A stretch of 64,000 nucleotides of DNA from Scleromatobacter sp964418745. Its GTDB lineage: Bacteria > Pseudomonadota > Gammaproteobacteria > Burkholderiales > Burkholderiaceae_C. Both the position numbers and the translations under genes were made by a program. The notes beneath the pieces were generated by a model. That model ran no database searches. It was not told the origin of the DNA and was given only the letters and a program-made list of their open reading frames with translations. Positions 61,860 through 64,000 of the stretch are shown here, in pieces. The stretch is from positions 1-64,000 of the forward strand of contig CAYQMX010000030.1 of the NCBI GenBank assembly GCA_964418745.1. Direction: 5' to 3'. The stretch's first letter is position 1; each line of letters opens with the position of its first letter.

Positions 61860-62717
61860 TCACTTCTTCCAGTTGGCGCGGCCGACGGCCGCGTCGCGGA
61901 TCAGGTTCTCGATGACGTCGGCCTTGCCGTCGCGCATCGCCGATTCGAACTTGTAGAGCGTGGTCTTGAACAGCTCGGCCTGCGCCAGCACCTGCGCGCG
62001 GTTGGCCAGCAGGATGTCGCGCCAGACCGCCGCGTCGCTGGCGGCGATGCGTGTGAAGTCGCGGAAGCCGGGGCCCGCCAGGTCGAGGAAGGCTGCGCCC
62101 TCGGGCTGGTGCGCCACGGCCAGGAAGGCCGCGAACGACAGCAGGTGCGGCAGGTGGCTGACCGCGGCGAACGCGGCGTCGTGCGCGTCGGGAGACATCA
62201 CGCGCACCTGGGCACCGATGCCCGTCCACGCGGCGCGCGCGCGCTCGATCAGGGCCATGTCGGTCTCGACGACCGGCGTCAGCACGACCTGGCAATCCTG
62301 GTACAGCGTGGCGTCGGCGTGCGTGATGCCCGCCACTTCCTTGCCGGTGATCGGGTGCGCCGGCACGAAGCTGGGCAGGCGCTCGCGCAGCACCCGGCGC
62401 GCGGCATCGACCACGTTGGCCTTGGTGCTGCCCACGTCCATGAACAGCGTGTTGGGGTGCACCAGGTGGCGGATCGCGCGCAGCGTCGCTTCGGTGGCGG
62501 CCACGGGCACCGCGATCAGCACGATGTCGGCGCCCGAGACGGCCATCAGTGCCGATTCGGCCATCTGGTCGATGACGCCCATCTTCTGCGCCGTGATCAC
62601 GGTCGACGGCGACTTGCTGTAGCCCACGACGTGCTTGACAAGACCCGCGCGCTTCAGCGCCAGGGCGAACGAGCCGCCCATCAACCCACAACCGATCAGC
62701 CCTAGCTGCCTGAACAT
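61860..62717 (-). CDS. tyrA: Prephenate dehydrogenase
   Basis: 285 residues. NAD-binding GLIGCGLMGGSFALALK at the N-terminus, then ADIVLIAVPVAAT, DVGSTKANVV, HPITGKEVAGI and the helical dimerisation domain with AAVSHLPHLLSFA (substrate-binding His). Catalyses oxidative decarboxylation of prephenate to 4-hydroxyphenylpyruvate for tyrosine. Followed after 106 bases by aroA-cmk. The usual upstream neighbour pheA is not here; upstream lies a divergent H-NS-like gene. Confidence 0.95.
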   Translation of the reverse strand: MFRQLGLIGCGLMGGSFALALKRAGLVKHVVGYSKSPSTVITAQKMGVIDQMAESALMAVSGADIVLIAVPVAATEATLRAIRHLVHPNTLFMDVGSTKANVVDAARRVLRERLPSFVPAHPITGKEVAGITHADATLYQDCQVVLTPVVETDMALIERARAAWTGIGAQVRVMSPDAHDAAFAAVSHLPHLLSFAAFLAVAHQPEGAAFLDLAGPGFRDFTRIAASDAAVWRDILLANRAQVLAQAELFKTTLYKFESAMRDGKADVIENLIRDAAVGRANWKK

Positions 62718-63109
62718 CTGGAATCTTTTCTAATGAAGATCAACGCATGCCGAACCGTTGCAAACCCGAGGTCGCGAGCCATTCGCGGCCCGGGAATCCA
62801 TTCCCGACGACTCGGTCGACATGGCGTTCGGGGCACTTCCGGCCAGTCTTGTTGCAAAAGTAACAAATCCTGGGGGAAGCGCTCGAACGCGGACGATAGG
62901 ACCGCGCAAGCGCGGGCTAACAGCCAATTTTTGCACATCCGCGGCCCATCGCCGGCGTCGATCTGGCCGGGCGCGGGTCGTCGCGCGGGCGAGTCCGCCG
63001 CGCCGGGCGGTCATTCGAGGGGGATGAGCGACGCAACGCGGAGGCCGTCCGCGGCTAAACTCCTTCGCAACTGGGCATCTTCGACCCGGCCCAACGCTCA
63101 AGGATGGGT
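62718..63109. other. Divergent regulatory region between tyrA and the H-NS-like gene
   Basis: 392 bases without a convincing gene. It is locally richer in A and T than the rest of the window, with runs such as AAAAGTAACAAA and CCAATTTTTGC, and holds an inverted repeat (62849-62866). Presumably promoters of both genes. Confidence 0.5.
62849..62866. promoter_or_regulatory. Imperfect inverted repeat, possible operator
   Basis: TTGTTGC-AAAA-GTAACAA; six of seven positions are symmetrical. Midway between tyrA and the H-NS-like gene. Regulator unknown. Confidence 0.3.
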
Positions 63110-63427
63110 ATGGCAGACCTGCAACAGCTGATTCGGCAGAAGGCCGATCTCGAGAGACAAATCGCGCAACTGAACTCCAAGGGGCGGCAGGACGCGATCG
63201 AAGAGATTCGCCGGATCATGGCCGAGCACGGCCTCACCTCCGAGGACATCGCGGCGCCCGCGCGGGCCCGCAAGGCCGGCACCAAGCTCGATGGCACCGA
63301 ACGCAAGGCCGTCGCTCCCAAGTACAAGGACGACCAGGGCAACCAGTGGACGGGCCGCGGCCTCAAGCCGCGCTGGCTGACGGCGGCGCTGGCCGCGGGG
63401 CGCAGGCTGGAAGACTTCGCCGTCTGA
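63110..63427 (+). CDS. hns: H-NS family nucleoid-associated protein
   Basis: 105 residues. N-terminal coiled coil for oligomerisation (ADLQQLIRQKADLERQIAQL), linker rich in Ala, Lys and Arg, and a C-terminal DNA-binding motif KYKDDQGNQWTGRGLKPRWL typical of betaproteobacterial H-NS (cf. TWTGRGRxPxW). It would bind curved AT-rich DNA and silence foreign genes. ATG at 63110 is chosen over 63104 because AAGGA then lies at normal distance. Single gene, followed by a GC-rich hairpin. Confidence 0.92.
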   Translation: MADLQQLIRQKADLERQIAQLNSKGRQDAIEEIRRIMAEHGLTSEDIAAPARARKAGTKLDGTERKAVAPKYKDDQGNQWTGRGLKPRWLTAALAAGRRLEDFAV

Positions 63428-63451
63428 GCCCCGGGCCGGCGCGGCCGGGGC
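63428..63451 (+). terminator. GC-rich hairpin after the H-NS-like gene
   Basis: GCCCCGG (63428-63434) pairs with CCGGGGC (63445-63451) plus inner pairs. No T-run follows, so intrinsic termination is doubtful. The next 270 bases hold no gene I can support. Confidence 0.35.
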
Positions 63452-63722
63452 CGTTGCGTCCCCGTGTCGTCGTGCGGCCCGCGCGGGGAGCGGCAGGCGT
63501 CGGCCTGGCCGCGCTCGGCCTGCCACATCCCACCCTGCGCGGCAGCCCCTCGAACAGGCGATGGCCGGCGGCCAGCGCCCTGATGACAATGCGCAGGCTC
63601 GTGCGGTCGTGCGCTGCGACCCGTCCCGGGTTTGGCCGCGACCCGCGTGCTAACCTTTCCCAGTACGTCACCGGCCGCGCCCTGCACGGGCGCGCCGCAT
63701 GCAGGCGCAGCGCGAACCCTCG

Positions 63723-64000
63723 ATGATCGATACCCCTGACCGTACACTGCCCGCCGGCGCGCAGACCCGGCGCCGCTGGCCGGCTGCGCGGCGCGGCGTC
63801 GGCGCGCTCGCCAAGGTGATGATGCTGGCACTGATCGTCGCCGGCTGCCAACCCGATCTGGCCGGCGACGGCGGGAGCACAGGAATGTTCGGACTCTTCA
63901 AGGGCAAGGTCGCCAGGCTGCCGTCCACCGTCGCGCCGGAACTGCGCGCGACGCTCAAGCGCGAGACGGCCTGGCCGGGCGGCGTCGCGGCGGCGCGCGA
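63723..64000 (+). CDS. Lipoprotein or small unknown protein (3' end outside window)
   Basis: Open frame from an ATG at 63723 to the end of the window. It encodes an Arg-rich start, a hydrophobic stretch and a lipobox (MMLALIVAGC, about residue 42), then QPDLAGDGGSTG and MFGLFKGKVARLPSTVAPELRATLKR. Alternative starts are the ATGs at 63819 and 63885, the last preceded by a good GGAGCACAGGA. If translation begins at 63885 there is no lipobox and the protein is soluble. Family not recognised from the part visible. Confidence 0.5.
   Translation, partial: MIDTPDRTLPAGAQTRRRWPAARRGVGALAKVMMLALIVAGCQPDLAGDGGSTGMFGLFKGKVARLPSTVAPELRATLKRETAWPGGVAAAR

Noticed and set aside
59390..61915. Plus-strand open frame of 841 codons
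   Set aside because: Antisense to aroA-cmk; composition Arg/Gly/Ala/His without motifs.

Overview
The window is very GC-rich, almost gap-free bacterial chromosome. Gene content points to a betaproteobacterium of the order Burkholderiales, probably near the Sphaerotilaceae/Comamonadaceae (Leptothrix-Rubrivivax-like). The evidence is a fused aroA-cmk gene beside tyrA, rpsA, ihfB and lapAB; an ImuC-type second DNA polymerase; a polyhydroxyalkanoate phasin; a PEP-CTERM protein; and the rpsP-rimM-trmD-rplS operon. The placement is an inference from gene content; there is no 16S gene here. No tRNA, rRNA, CRISPR array, intact insertion sequence or prophage was seen.

Layout. 1-3.3 kb: 3' part of dnaE2/imuC. 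3.5-8.5 kb: Sel1-repeat protein, yaaA, a prolyl-4-hydroxylase-like oxygenase and a diguanylate cyclase. 8.7-12.1 kb: rhlE divergent from murJ. 12.1-18.0 kb: a SirB1-family gene, then a tightly overlapping run (AI-2E permease, hda, HAD phosphatase, pcnB, folK). 18.2-19.8 kb: DUF47 regulator and Pit phosphate transporter. 19.8-25.4 kb: minus-strand accessory genes (YitT-like, phasin, DUF1566 lipoprotein, and a four-gene run of GNAT, TM2 and two unknown membrane proteins). 25.7-28.0 kb: rpsP-rimM-trmD-rplS. 28.2-32.3 kb: Nudix, CobD-like, rsgA, M48 protease. 32.5-37.2 kb: small secreted or unknown proteins, orn, a cytochrome c behind a perfect FNR box, and a DUF2087 protein. 37.5-41.7 kb: gluQ/FKBP in one open frame, LysR, hydrolase, trhO. 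41.9-45.5 kb: dnaE. 45.6-48.6 kb: secreted protein, patatin, comEA. 48.8-54.1 kb: four glycosyltransferases downstream of lapA-lapB. 54.3-57.1 kb: an insertion-like block separating lapAB from ihfB. 57.3-62.7 kb: ihfB, rpsA, aroA-cmk, tyrA. 63.1 kb to end: H-NS-like protein and the start of a lipoprotein.

How the genes fit together. Most are housekeeping: replication (dnaE, hda), translation (S1, S16, L19, RimM, TrmD, RsgA, GluQ, TrhO), RNA decay (pcnB, orn, rhlE) and cell envelope (murJ, lapAB, glycosyltransferases). Accessory material lies at about 20-25, 32-35, 48-52 and 54-57 kb. The most unusual points are an apparent GluQ-FKBP fusion; a recombination scar downstream of ihfB (a second degenerate copy of the ihfB tail joined to a frameshifted peptide-binding-protein remnant); an unrecognised two-gene membrane module at 23.0-24.3 kb; and a recurring promoter layout in which the -10 box ends 6-8 bases before the ATG, predicting leaderless mRNAs.
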